From: Batillaria attramentaria
Taxonomy: Eukaryota; Mollusca; Gastropoda; Batillariidae
Length of the DNA stretch: 64,000 bases
Assembly (NCBI GenBank): GCA_018292915.2
Contig: JACVVK020000396.1
Coordinates: 403,501 to 467,500 of the forward strand
Direction: 5' to 3'
The translations under genes were made by a program, and so were the position numbers. The notes below the pieces were generated by a model. The model had not been told where the DNA came from, ran no database searches, and saw nothing but the letters and a program-made list of their open reading frames with translations. Numbering within the stretch: the stretch's first letter is position 1; every line of letters begins with the position of its first letter. Positions 18,926-29,959 of the stretch are shown here, piece after piece.

Positions 18926-19290
18926 TGAATCAGAAGACAACTCAGACAATCAGAAGACAACTCTTGTTTGCACACATTTAGAAGCCCGCAGCGGTTGTCG
19001 ACCTGTTAATCTTTCAATTCAAAACAGCTGTTTGCTTCCACGCATGCGCAGATATCAATCGCATTCCAAAGCACAACACACCCCCACAATGTCCTTCTGC
19101 ACACAGCTATTCGCGTATTCTATACTATTGTCGCGGCGTGCATTGGTCCTGACCCCGTGTTGGGGTCATACGCGTGGCTCCGCCCCTTCTTTCTACGCTC
19201 CGCCCACAGGCAAAGCTGGGTAGCTCTATTTCTCAGGAACGCGCCTTTCTTTAGTGTGATATATTTCTCAGGAAAACGTTTTATTATCTA
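18926..19290. repeat. Dispersed repeat family R350, copy 2
   Basis: Diverged direct copy of 10670-11000. The opening GAATCAGAAGACAACTC is itself tandemly repeated here at 18947. Confidence 0.7.
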
Positions 19291-20189
19291 GTTTTGCGTG
19301 TGCGCAGTCCTGATTTGTTCATGTAACAGGAACAGTTCCAAATGTAAATGTTCATTGTAATGTGCAGTGTACATGTCGTGATAACTGTAGTATTCTAGCG
19401 GATTATTGGATAATTGCGAATCAGTTCAACAGTAGTCTGCTCGATTAGACTAGGGCTAACCTGGAAAATTTGTTTCCTGACAGAGATTTACTCGAGGAAA
19501 CTTTATTTTAAAAAAAGACACCTGACCGTAGGTTTTCTGGTATTTCATAAAACATTTTATGTGTTTTCTTGTAAAAAGGAAAGGTAGTGTTGACAGTGCG
19601 TGCACATTTAATTTGACAAAGGATAATACATTTGCATCACGAGTAGTCAATGCGCGAGTGAGTTATTAAGCTATTAATAGAGTTAGGTAGGAGTATTAGT
19701 AGAGTTAGGTAGGTAAGTACTTTAACACGTTTCACGTGAAAAGAAAAACGAAGCCAAAACTCAGGTAAAACCAGCAGCGTAGAGATGTTTAATAGTCCGA
19801 TATAATCTTAGATTATTCATATGTACACAATGTTATGTTTGCAAACGTGGAAATTCTTTGAAACACGTCTTGATCTACAACAACAACAAAAAACAAAGAG
19901 TAAAACAAAACAGCATCAACAACAACCAAAAAACCAAAAACAACAACAGCCAAAGAAACAAACAAACGAAAACCTGTATCAAACTATCACAAAGAAACAA
20001 AAGGCAAAAAAAAAAAACAATTTAAAGTTTGGATGACAAGAACTCGAGGAATTGTTACATTTAACCAAATACAGGAGGAACAATGAAAAAAAATGACATC
20101 TCTATATTTAATAAATTTTATCCAAACACAAACTGGAATGAAAGACAGATGACATCAAAAGCAAGCAATGAACTGGTAAATCTAGTGGA
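19291..20189. other. Intergenic, nothing recognised
   Basis: A/T-rich. A CAACAAC/AAAC low-complexity tract lies at about 19876-20025. Confidence 0.4.
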
Positions 20190-20296
20190 TTTACAAAGAC
20201 AGAAAAGAAGACATTAAGTTTAAATCATTAATATAGATACGGAAAAGGAAAGGTCCCAATACAGATCCCTGGGGTATATCAAACTGAACTTCTTCC
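20190..20296 (-). mobile_element. LINE reverse-transcriptase fragment (motif before the catalytic YADD)
   Basis: Read on the minus strand this encodes DIPQGSVLGPFLFRIYINDL, the highly conserved non-LTR reverse-transcriptase block that precedes the catalytic Asp-Asp motif. A stop follows shortly after, and no YADD is present. A dead-on-arrival fragment too short to appear as a long ORF. Confidence 0.85.
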
Positions 20297-20379
20297 AGCG
20301 AGGAACAGGGTCCGTTCAGGAAAAAAACGTTTTCTGTTAGTAAATAAAGAGGAAAGGAATCTTAATATATACACCAAAC

Positions 20380-20689
20380 CGACTTTTTCTTTAGCGAAGA
20401 ATATGATCCGTTTTGGAAAACATTCCGTTTTCCGAGGAAATACAAATAGTAGAAACGTCAGAGTTGGCATAATGATAGACATTGATGAGATCTCGTTTGA
20501 ATGACCTTGACCCAAGGTCAAGGCCATACAAACTATTTTAGGGAAGATTGTAATATTGACAGGAACTAAGAACACAGAGACACCTTACTTGGCATGATGA
20601 TAGATAGTGATAAGAGCTTTACAAACATACTCTTTTGAATGACCTTAATCCTTGTCACAAGGGAGCCATGAAGGATGCTGCCTCTCTAG
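20380..20689 (+). repeat. Short copy of the GACCTTGA dispersed repeat with the CTAG end
   Basis: Contains TGACCTTGACCCAAGGTCAA and a 3' end GGATGCTGCCTCTCTAG followed by TTTT. The same terminal CTCTCTAG or CTCCTCTAG, preceded by a short hairpin, is seen at 27690 and 38769. Confidence 0.7.
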
Positions 20690-20811
20690 TTTTCTGAGTT
20701 ATGCATGTTTCTGAAAGTTGTCCTTTGTGTTTTTCGTGAGTAGTATATCTAAAATAACCACCCTAACAATAACCAAAGTTTAAGAACAACATATGAAACA
20801 TTACATGAAGG

Positions 20812-20814
<3 letters not shown>

Positions 20815-20857
<43 letters not shown>

Positions 20858-21030
20858 GCACAACTCCCTCCAAAATGAACGCAGCAGCATATTGTGCAAG
20901 TAATGTGTATTTCATTACGTCGCTCTGCGTGAAAGTATATATTGTCTGGAGAGGCGCCAAAACTTTGATTTTTATCACGGAAACCTGCTCCTGCGCGCAG
21001 GAAAATCTGCCCCATCCCATAACGGTGTTT
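20815..21030 (-). repeat. Element of the GAGAAACAAC family carrying a (CA)n tract
   Basis: On the minus strand this begins near GGGATGGGGCAGATTTTCC and CGCGCAGGAGCAGGTTTC, matching the first 70 bases of the unit at 16754 and 22287, and runs to a (CA)n tract at 20815-20854. It shows the family is dispersed and carries its microsatellite at a fixed place. Confidence 0.6.
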
Positions 21031-21059
21031 CTCAATGAAATTGAATATAAGTATGCTAT

Positions 21060-21985
21060 TACAGCTTTTGTCAATGTTTTTCACCATGCAAAGTTTGATG
21101 CCTCTGGTACCCCTAGAATCTGAGAAAATGGCAATTTTAAATTTCCAATGAGACACGTTTAATGTCCTTGACCTTCAGTGAAGGTCATTCAAAATGGTAT
21201 GTATTGGGAAGTCTTAGTGCTGTCTGTCAGCAAGCCAGGTTTGGTGCTTCTGCTCTTGATTGTTTCTGAGAAAATGCCAATGTTAAGGTTTTAGAAGTTT
21301 TTTTCTGCAAACAGTTTGTATGGCCTTGACCTTGACTCGAAGTCACTGAATACATGTAAGTCAGTAAAGGTGCTGTCAATGTCTATCATCATGCAAAGTT
21401 TGATGTCTGTGGCTTTTCTGGATTCTGAGAAAATGCTAATGCAAAATTTCCAAACAGACAGTCTTAGTGACCTTGACCCAAGGTCAAGGTCAATCAATAT
21501 GATATGTATTGAACTGCCTTATAGCTCTCTATCACCATGCCAAGTTTGGTGCCTCTGCTGTTCATTGTTTCTAAGAAAATGCCAATGTTAAAGTTTTGGA
21601 AGGTTTTCCACAAAACAGCTTGTATGGCCTTGACCTTGATCAAAGTCACTGAATACAGGTATGTCAGTAAAGATGCTGTCAATGTCTATCATCGTGCAAA
21701 GTGTGATGTCTTTGGCTTTTCTAGATTCTGAGAAAATGCTAATGCAAAATTTCCAAGCAGACAGCTTGAGTGGCCTTGACCTTGGGTCAAGGTCAATCGG
21801 CGTGGTATGTTTTGAAAGGTCTTATGGCTGTCTATCAGCATGCCAAGTTTGGTGCCTCTGCTATTTGCAGATTCTGAGAAAAGGCCAATGTTAAGGTTTA
21901 CTGCGGACACACACACACACACACAGACGACGGAGGGCTATTACATAGACTCACTTTGTTACACAAGTGAGCCAAAAAGCAAGAC
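21060..21985 (-). repeat. GACCTTGA dispersed repeat, multi-unit copy (minus orientation)
   Basis: About six units of roughly 150 bases with the alternating blocks CAAGTTTGGTGCCTCTGC and CAAAGTTTGATGTC, each next to CCTTGACC or GGTCAAGGTCA. The right end carries the (CA)n tract at 21906-21925, then CAGACGACGGAGGG, then TTTGTTACACAAGTGAGCC, the family terminus. Confidence 0.85.
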
Positions 21986-22262
21986 TGTGACGTTTCTCCA
22001 GACAATACATACTTTCGCGCACACAGTGACGTGACGAAATCTGCGCCATGGGCACCTTACGTGGACCATGGCGTCGCTAACTGCAGACTGTCGTTAACTG
22101 CAGAAAGTTGTAGGCGCATGTGGGAAATAAGGAGCTCTCCCCGCACTCCTCATCTCGTTATACACATTCCAGGTACAGGCGCGTGATTTGCAAGAATGGC
22201 GTGCACGTTTGCGTATCATGTGCTCTTCTTTTGTGCAGCGGTTCCTAATCATCTTTGTTAAG

Positions 22263-22286
22263 TTGTTTCTCTATAGAGAAACAACT
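22263..22286. repeat. Perfect palindrome at the start of duplicated unit copy 2
   Basis: GTTGTTTCTCTA is followed directly by TAGAGAAACAAC. The same arms with a 14-base loop occur at 58169-58206, and one arm at 37299-37310. It may be the terminus of the GAGAAACAAC family. Confidence 0.7.
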
Positions 22287-22458
22287 TTATGAGACGGGGC
22301 AGATTTTGCTACGCGCAGCAGCAAGTTTCAGTGATATAAAACAAGACTGTGACGTTTCTCCACACAATACTTACTTTCACGCACACAGTGACGTAACGAA
22401 ATCTGCGTCATAGACACCTTACGTGCACACTTTGCTGCTGCGTTCTTTCTGGCGGGAA

Positions 22459-22500
<42 letters not shown>

Positions 22501-23970
22501 ACGGATGTAATGATGGCTATCTCCTAAACCACCTCGATGGAGGCCTTTTTACTTTGAGATAAAATGGGAAATCACCTTCTCCAGAGCTACCTTTCACGAT
22601 TTTTAGCCTGCCGCATTTTCAGAAGAGTTATCGCCAATTTTAAAAAATCGGTCATGTTACGAATTTTTTCGAAAAAGTTGTTCAAATTCCTTCATTTTCT
22701 AGACTTTGGAAGTTCACCCAATCACACTGTATTGATTAGTGCTACAGCTGTGTAGCTCTGACTGGTTTTGTGTAAAAAAAAAAAAAAACATTTCCGAGGT
22801 AGGGGTGGTTTGCACATAAGATCAAATATCTATGAAAAGACTACTGCAAATTACTTATCATCCCGGCGTTTTTGTCTAGTGTGACAACTGCACATATGAC
22901 AGGAACTACTGCACTATTGTATCTTTAGCATTTAGAATAACTGAACTTTTAGATAAACATAACTTTTTCAAGTTTCTGCGAGAAGCACCGGTCAAAAGAG
23001 TTCCAAATTTTCGATTTCATAAGTACAATCCAAGGTATTCTAGTCCATGTTTCACCAGCCCTCTAGATCTTCCAGATTTTATGTAAAAATTAGTTCAGCC
23101 AGGGAAGTCACAAAAGCAACAGGGAAATCACAAGACATGCACAAGCATCATCTGTCATACCACCAGTGTGAAGCTGACGTCAAACGCTTAGTTCACAGAC
23201 AAAATAAGCAAGTATCGTCACTGCCTCCGACATTTAACCAGCCCTCTAGATCTTCCAGATTTCATGTGAAAAATAATTCAACCGGGGAAGCCACAAAGCC
23301 AACAGGGAAATCACAAGACATAAACAAGCTTCCTCAGACGATGGCAGTGCTAGAGGCTGACGTGAAAAATGTTTAGTTCGCGGAATTGACGTCATCTCTC
23401 TGTTTGTGTATGACGACCTGCCTGAGGCTGACGTCAAATGTTTAGTTCACGGAACTGACCTCTCTCTCTCTCTCTGGTTACGCCATTTCATTATCTGTAA
23501 AGACAACTCACTTCCATTGTAATGGACCGAAGTCCGAACAATAAAATGTCTGAGTCTGAGTCTCTCTCTCTCTGGGGATCCAGGGTGGCCGAATGGTAGA
23601 GCGTTGGACTTTCAATGCTCGGGTCGAGAGTTCGAATCCCGGCTGGGGCCAAATGTTTGTGCTGGCCTTTCTCTCGTTGCCCCGTCTTAGAAGGCACCCT
23701 TACGTGGTGGAAAAGGACGTTAAACTCCTAAACACCCACCCACCCACTCTCTCTCTCTCTCTGTCTCTCTGTCTGTCTGTCTGTCTCTCTCTCTCTCCCC
23801 CCACCCGGCCCCACCCCCAGTCACGTGACTAATCGGTCGAGGTCGTAGAGGATCTAGTGTCATTGGTAGAACTTGGAGAGGGGAGAACCGGCAACAATAA
23901 CAACAAAACAGACAAAATAAAATGAAATTTGGAGAAACAACTTTGTAGGACGGGGCCGTTCCTCCTTGTT
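22287..23970. repeat. 1.6-kb duplicated mobile unit, copy 2
   Basis: Direct copy of 16754-18350. Differences are small: microsatellite lengths, and about 110 extra bases at 23461-23572 (a separate insertion). It includes a SINE-2 copy at 23574-23745. After 23970 the copies diverge completely. Confidence 0.85.
23478..23572 (+). mobile_element. LINE/SINE 3'-end fragment with a (TGAGTC)n tail
   Basis: Present only in copy 2 of the duplicated unit. It contains GGACCGAAGTCCGAACAATA followed by AAATGTC and TGAGTCTGAGTC. The short repeat tail is typical of RTE/L2-type retrotransposon ends. Assignment by tail structure only. Confidence 0.55.
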
Positions 23971-24002
23971 TTTGTGTTTGACAAGAAAGCCGAAAGCGGA
24001 AA

Positions 24003-24090
24003 CTGCCGCTGGGAATTCAGTCTTACTGAACTAAGCGATTTGACACTTATCAAATCTGCAACGCCGGGATGTCAGTGTACGTCGTTTGTA

Positions 24091-24140
<50 letters not shown>

Positions 24141-24300
24141 ATTGCCACCGTGACGGTGAGAGAGAGAGAGAGAGAGAGATGGAGAGAGAGAGAGGGGCTG
24201 TGATGCCGCTGGGAATTCAACCGGACTGAACTCGGTGATTTGACACTTAGCAAACCGGCAACGCCGAGATATCAGTGTACGTCGTTTGGACACGTTAACC
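24003..24300. repeat. About 95-bp direct repeat flanking a (GT)n(GA)n tract
   Basis: Copies at about 24006-24095 and 24204-24295 share GCCGCTGGGAATTCA, GATTTGACACTTA and CAGTGTACGTCGTTTG, with (GT)n and (GA)n between them. Confidence 0.75.
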
Positions 24301-24432
24301 ATCGTTCAAATTTAGGTAAAGCCGCACAACCTTGATTACTAAAAGACTTCACAGAAACACCAAACTCTGATACTGAGTCATATTAAAATTTATGCCATTA
24401 TCTGTACGGTTGATCTGCGCTCCCGGTCGCCG

Positions 24433-24555
24433 TGGAGGTCGACAATGTCGCCGTAGAGGTCGACGAGGTCGAGGGTGGTAGTCGACATGGTCGAGGGTGG
24501 TGGTCGATATGGTCGAGGGTGGTGGTCGATATGGTCGAGGGTGGTGGTCGACATA
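24433..24555. repeat. 22-bp GTCGA minisatellite
   Basis: The unit GGTCGAGGGTGGTGGTCGAT plus AT starts at 24467, 24489, 24511 and 24533, an exact 22-base period, with degenerate shorter GTCGAC units before it. 22 is not divisible by three, so it is not a coding repeat. It is rich in CpG and GTCGAC. Confidence 0.88.
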
Positions 24556-24559
24556 AGTT

Positions 24560-25540
24560 TGAACTGTTTGATATTGTATTGGTACTTGGTAACTGGAAGG
24601 TGCATTTGTTGATAATTTCTGATCTTAATTCATAATCGGAATTTTCGAGATCAATGTCAGATGTCATTGTTGTTGAAATGGAACTTTGTTCAGGATCAAA
24701 GTTAGTTTATGGAGAAGAAATACTATCCGAGATAGTGGTAGTAATTATGGGTTAATATTGTACAGGAACGACGCCGGAGACCCGGTGAGCTGACCGCATA
24801 GTATTATGTCCGCCTGATCAGCGTACACGACACCATGTTTGTCTACTATTGTCTGCCCCGTCGTAGTTGAGCTTGAAGCCAGCGACGCGTGTTTATCTCC
24901 CTTGAGGTCACGTGCAGCCATCCAGTCAAGCGCCGTGTCAAGGTGGAGCAGTCCCTGAGTCTGATGGGGTACACCATCCTCAGTGTATTATAGGTGTGAA
25001 GGTGTCTGCGGTCCAGCATTGTTCCAGTCATTTTCAGAAGAGGTGCTTCCAGTCGTTACTCATTCCAGGAGAAGGTGAATGAAGATTTGAATCTCCAGCA
25101 TTAACAGACGAATCGTCTGGACCCACGTGTATATAGTTTTCTACCCAAGACCCACAAGTCTTCGCCAAGTCCGCAGCATCGTTTTGACCAAGCTTGTTGA
25201 GTTCATCTTGCTTATTTCACTTTGTTATTCATTTCATGTCCAGTGTGTATAGTGGCTTAGGTCCGCGTTGTAGTACATTTTGTATTCACGCACATATCCT
25301 TAGAATAACTGATGTGCTGGTGAAATTGGAGATTTCTGCTTTGTCAGCTGTGGAAGTAATTAAGCCTTAGAACTACTCATTAATTCGTGTGATTGTCTGA
25401 TTGTTTTGTGTATAAAAGTCTAAGTCACAAGAATAATTATTTGTTTGTGTGTATGAAAGGGAGTGAATGACGTTTGCATGCGTGCCTTTCTGAATGTCTG
25501 TGATGTGAAAGCGGAGTGTAAGTGTGAGACCACCTTACGT
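24560..25540. other. Intergenic, nothing recognised
   Basis: Moderately GC-rich around 24760-25060, but no gene or repeat boundary could be supported. Confidence 0.35.
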
Positions 25541-25544
25541 TACA

Positions 25545-25860
25545 GGGTGGTTTGCATATAAGGCAAAATATCTGAACAGACTCTTTCAAATTACTCGTCA
25601 TCCAGGCATGTTCGTCACATATGACAACTGATTCAAAGATTCAAAGATTTTATTTCCTTTGACCCCTACTGGGACATGGAGGAACAATATAAACAAGAAA
25701 TACAAATGACAAGTTAATGTAGGGTAAAAAGTAAATGTTAGCAACAACAATCACTCTGAGGTCAATAAACAAGAGTGCTGATCAATATTGATATCACAAA
25801 CTACATGAAATAAAGCTATCATACGCTCACAGCAATTACAGAGACTAGGAAAAAATGTGT
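25545..25860 (-). mobile_element. Repeat fragments: unit piece plus LINE 3' end with an ATTCAAAG tail
   Basis: 25549-25630 matches the GGGTGGTTTGCACATAAG block of the 1.6-kb unit (about 17246 and 22804). Then GATTCAAAGATTCAAAG starts a stretch reading as the 3' end of a LINE on the minus strand, because CR1/L2-type elements end in short tandem repeats. Confidence 0.45.
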
Positions 25861-26520
25861 TAAAGATCAAAGCTCCCAACTAAAAGCTTTCCGAAGTGTG
25901 AAAAAATTTACAGAGTCGATTGTGCAAGCACAGTCAACTCTGTCACAGTTGCAGAGTTCACACAGTGTCCAGACACGGCCACAAAACCGTGCCGAAAAAC
26001 TGCCCCCACTTCCTGTCGGGGTCCACTCACGCTACTGTGCACACCTCCTTGCAGTGGTCATCCGTCCGTGCAGTGGTCATCACAGCAGCCGTGACCGAGT
26101 CAGCACTGTCCGCAGTGATCCGCATACAAGTAGTGTCACTTGTGAATTTGGAGAGTGTCGCTCGTGTGAAATGTTTAGAAACAAAATTGCAAGAAACAAA
26201 ATTGCTTTAAAACACGTGTACTTACCGGTAGTAGCATAGCTTGCGCTATGCCCGACATCGCTCAGTCGTCTAAACTTACGTATCCGCGGCCTGGTCACAT
26301 AATGAGCCGGGTTGCACGGGGATGTGCACAGTAGCGTGGACGGAGCCCGACAGCAAGTGGGGGGGGGGGGGGGGGGCAGTTTTTTGGCACGGTTTTGTCC
26401 CTGTTTCTGGACACTGTGTGAACTCTGCAGCTGTGACAGAGTTGACTATGCTTGCACTTTCGACACTGTAAATTTTTTTTTTTTCACACTTCGGAAAGCT
26501 TTTGGTTGGGATCTTTAAAG
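25861..26520. repeat. Large fold-back element
   Basis: Inverted arms at about 25861-26043 and 26321-26520, with roughly 280 bases between. Matching blocks: GCTTTCCGAAGTGTGAAAAA with its complement, CACACAGTGTCCAGA with TCTGGACACTGTGTG, and CTACTGTGCA with TGCACAGTAG. A poly-G tract interrupts the right arm. A third partial copy lies at 28397-28545, so the arm is a dispersed element rather than a local inversion. Confidence 0.85.
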
Positions 26521-26560
26521 ATGGACGGACAGATGACCACTGCACGGAGATGCAGTGTTA

Positions 26561-26562
<2 letters not shown>

Positions 26563-26635
<73 letters not shown>
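26563..26635. repeat. (CA)n(TA)n compound microsatellite
   Basis: (CA)n to 26603, then (TA)n. Confidence 0.95.
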
Positions 26636-26638
<3 letters not shown>

Positions 26639-26721
26639 TTGAGTTTGCGTAGGTCTAGATTCTAAGGTAGCAAAAAGCAGGCAAGAGTTATAGCTTTGTA
26701 ATATGTATACATGTATGAGAA

Positions 26722-26990
26722 ACGTTAGGCATACATGATCCCTTCTACCGTCACCCAAGCGTATTCACATAACACATATATTTTTTTCACAAAATTAATG
26801 TAATCCAAATTTATGCACGCTATGTACTTTTCTACATCATATCGTTCCTTCAGCTTTTTCTTAAACAGTGCAACGTCAGGTTGTCTTTTCTCCATTTTGC
26901 ATCTATAAATAAAAGACTTGGCTAGCATAATTATGAGATCAAAGATCTCATCTGTTTCAAAGAAACAATCGATTCCAAAAAGGACCAACT
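26722..26990 (-). mobile_element. LINE ORF2 C-terminus, distal part of a split element
   Basis: The minus-strand frame reads LFGIDCFF..LIIMLAKSFIYRCKMEKR and ends CEYAW.., a pattern common at the end of L1-like reverse-transcriptase proteins (a helix with K.FIYRCK). Its 5' continuation lies on the other side of the insertion at 27003-27690. Confidence 0.65.
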
Positions 26991-27002
26991 TTTCATTTAA
27001 TT

Positions 27003-27053
27003 GGCTCCCTTGTGCAAGAAACGGAGTCTATGTACTAACCTTCCGTCTCGTGC

Positions 27054-27098
<45 letters not shown>

Positions 27099-27690
27099 CG
27101 CATTAAAACCTTAACATTGGCATTTTCTCAGAATCTACAAAAAGCAGAGGCACCAAACTTTTCTTACTGATAGAAAGCTGTAAGACCTTTCAAAATATTT
27201 CATTTTGAATGACCCTGACCTTGACTAAAGCGGTCTGTTTGAAAATTTTACATCGGCATTTTCATGGAATCTACAAAAGCCAGAGATTTTAAACTTTGCC
27301 TGCTGACAGACATTGATAAGAGCTTTAAAGATATACATGCATTCGATGGCCTTGTGTCAAGGTCAAGGCCGTACAAGCTATTTTTCACATTTCTGCAGTA
27401 AACCTTAAAATTGGCATTTTCTCAGAATCTACAAACAGCAGAGGCACCAAACTTGACATGCTGATAGACAGCCATAAGACCTTTCAAAACATATCATCTT
27501 GAAAATGACTCAAGGTCAAGGTCACTAAAGCTGTCTGTTTGAAAATTTTACTTTGGCATTTTCGTGGAATCTAAAAACACCAGAGATTTTAAACTTTGCA
27601 TGATGGTAGACATTGATCAGAACTTTACAGATATATATTTTTCAATGGCCTTTTTTCAAGGTCAAGGCCGTGGAGGCTGCTGCCTCTCTA
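27003..27690 (+). mobile_element. GACCTTGA dispersed element, complete-looking copy inside a LINE
   Basis: Starts GGCTCCCTTGTGCAAG, then GAGTCTATGTA, a (GT)n tract (27053-27096), four units with GGCATTTTC, and ends GGCTGCTGCCTCTCTAG before TTTT. The order of terminus, microsatellite, tandem core, GC hairpin and CTAG matches the layout of non-autonomous Helitrons with a microsatellite and tandem core. It interrupts a LINE, so it moved. Confidence 0.75.
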
Positions 27691-27699
27691 GTTTTAAAG

Positions 27700-28385
27700 T
27701 ATTGTGATGTACATGTCCACAGTTTTCTCTAATAACATCCTCCAAACTCTGCCAGAACCTCTTAACTATCTAACAATGCCAAAGGACATGTTCGATGCTT
27801 TCTTTTTCCATGCTATAACATGTACATTGATTGCTGTTTTCCACTCTCATTTCTTCTAAGACATTGTTCCCAGAATCCCATGTACAATTCTTGTCTGAAA
27901 CCAGCGTAGCTTCTTTATATCTTGAATCTTGTGTCATTTCCGTAGTGTAGTGTTCCAGTTTATATCACAATTTAACCTAGTGTTCCATTTTGTTTGAAAT
28001 GTAGGCAGTGGTCTTTTGTAAAAACCTCACAATACAGTCGTGATCCTTTCTGAACTGAGAATATAATCTTCAGTGATATAGGAGTGTCTGTTGCATCATT
28101 GTCTGTGATTGCTATGTTAAGTGTGCTTATGTATTTCCTTACTGCTTGTGTACATCCATAAAATGTAAGAAAGTGTGTGTGTATGTCATATTTTTCTTTC
28201 AACCTTTCATATGAAAGCAAATTTCCTTGTTCCTTGTATAAATGAGCGATTTTATAAACACCTCCCTTGAATCAGTTCTGGTAAAAGATGCTTTGCTTTC
28301 CAATCTTAATATTGTCATTGAGAAATAGAGGTTCTGCCAATATTGGTTCCTTTGTGTTAGGTACTATCCTATATCTAAATTCTCG
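27700..28385 (-). mobile_element. LINE ORF2 C-terminal region, proximal part of a split element
   Basis: The minus-strand frame, with scattered stops, reads KIAHLYKEQGNLLSYERLKE, KYDIHTHFLTFYG, then FQTRIVHGILG and a degenerate zinc-finger-like part. These are the blocks downstream of the reverse-transcriptase core in L1-like elements. Clearly dead. Confidence 0.7.
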
Positions 28386-28396
28386 ATAAGATTCAA

Positions 28397-28545
28397 AGGC
28401 GTGGTCACATAAAATTATGAGCCGGGTTACACGGGGATGTGCACAGTAGCATGGACGGAGCCCGACAAAGTTGGGGCAGTTTATCGGCATGGTTTGGTCG
28501 CTATTTCTGGACACTGTGTGAACTCTGCAACTGATAAACATGCTG
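28397..28545. repeat. Third copy of the 25861-26520 fold-back arm
   Basis: Shares GAGCCGGGTT, GATGTGCACAGTAGC, GACGGAGCCCGACA and TTTCTGGACACTGTGTGAAC with 26303-26430. Confidence 0.8.
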
Positions 28546-28665
28546 AATAAAGGAGGGTGGGTGTTCGGGAGTTTAACTGTCTTTTCCACCACAAAGAGGG
28601 GGCAACGGTGAAAAAGCCAGCACAAATGATTCGGCCCCAGCCGGGATTCGAACTCACGATACGAT
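28546..28665 (-). mobile_element. SINE-2 copy, minus strand
   Basis: On the minus strand the B box GAGTTCGAATCCC is followed by GGCTGGGGCC and TTGTGCTGGC, then GTGGTGGAAAAG and CACCCACCCT. The A-box half is truncated. Confidence 0.8.
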
Positions 28666-28739
28666 ACGAGTATTAGTAAATGTGTAAATATTGTACAAAG
28701 TGTTTTCCTGTGTACATAAATGTTCATAAAGTTCACCAC

Positions 28740-29469
28740 TGTTTGTTAAATTTGTGAAATGAAAGAAGTGCCTGCAACGTGAGAGTACTAGCTGTTTCTG
28801 ACAGACTCAGTGCCAGGAATGTTTACACATTTACAGGAAGTAGGTCAGCTGCAATGTACACGCTGTGCTCTGGAATTTTCTTCACAGCGGCCGTGACCCC
28901 GCGGCCCTGGCGATGTTTACACCGGTCCTGGACGCATTGTTAAGTACTGTTGACAAAAGAAACAAAAAAAAAAACAAAAAAAAAAACTGTTTACCAACGA
29001 CGGGAAACAAAGATTATCTCATCGTTCACCTAAGTATTACTTTCCCAAAAGCTGACCAACAGAAATCACTCCTGCATTTTTATTCTTTTGACTTCAGAGA
29101 GTACTGGAAAGAAAGAAAAGACCGCCGTAACAGGAAAATCATTATGATAATTAGGAGTAGAATAATGCTTTGATTGGTAGTTTTACCTCATGACCCAATA
29201 ACAATTATTCCAGCGGTGTTTGAGAAAAGTAAAATCCGTCCAACAAGTATTGACTAGGGGAAAAATCAAGACACCCAAAAGATTCGAGAGTGCACAAAAT
29301 AAACACAAAAGCTTTTGCCTCGCGCCTGTGATCCCGACTGCAGTATGTTCTCCCTTTTGCCAAATTTATGGCACATTGCCTACCACTAATATTGTTTCCT
29401 GGTGCTTCTGGTTATATTCCTTTTGCCCGCAATCGTGGTTTCCTCGTGTTTTAATTGTATACGAGAATT
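28740..29469. other. Intergenic, nothing recognised
   Basis: Only an A-rich tract near 28963-28986. ORFs lack protein-like features. Confidence 0.4.
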
Positions 29470-29552
29470 TGTGACCCTCCACAACGAAATGAGTCGTCTT
29501 GTAACATGAACAAACAGCACAAGAAGACTCATTTCGTGGTGGAGGGTCACAT
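29470..29552. repeat. 83-bp near-perfect hairpin element
   Basis: Arms of about 33 bases, GTGACCCTCCAC..GAAATGAGTC and its complement ending GTGGAGGGTCAC, with two mismatches and a 16-base loop. Transcription would give a stable hairpin RNA. Small hairpin MITE is the simplest reading. Confidence 0.85.
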
Positions 29553-29959
29553 TTGACAAGTGTAACGGTTCCTGCACGGCTCTTTTGCAAAGGAGAACGC
29601 TTTTCTTACATCTTTGTTCGACAGATCTGGTTAGTTAATCGACTTGGCGATAACGAGAGGGCAAACTTGTGTTAAGGTCGTTGAAGTATTTTTGTACAGG
29701 AGTAGTGAGAATTTGGAACCTTGCGAAAGCTTAGTCTGTCTTGATTTTAAAAATTTCGAGAGAATCGGAGGAAACCATGTTTTGGTGTTAAGCGCAAGAT
29801 TAAAATTGACATCGAGTGTGCTTTGGGGCCTTTTGATGCATGAATGTTAAATAAAGTGTAGGGAATCCATAAGGGGTAAGTTTGTGCTCATGTTCTAGGA
29901 CTTTGATAAGACAAAAGGGACTTGATTACACACAATGACGACAGAATCCAGACAGAATG

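Noticed and set aside
22287..23970. LTR pair with 16754-18350 as left LTR
   Set aside because: Units lack TG..CA ends, the interior 18351-22286 has no gag/pol, and other dispersed pieces do not behave like LTRs.
24390..24667. Minus-strand ORFs over the 22-bp minisatellite
   Set aside because: Products are Thr/Asp/His repeats caused by the minisatellite; 22 bases is not a codon multiple.
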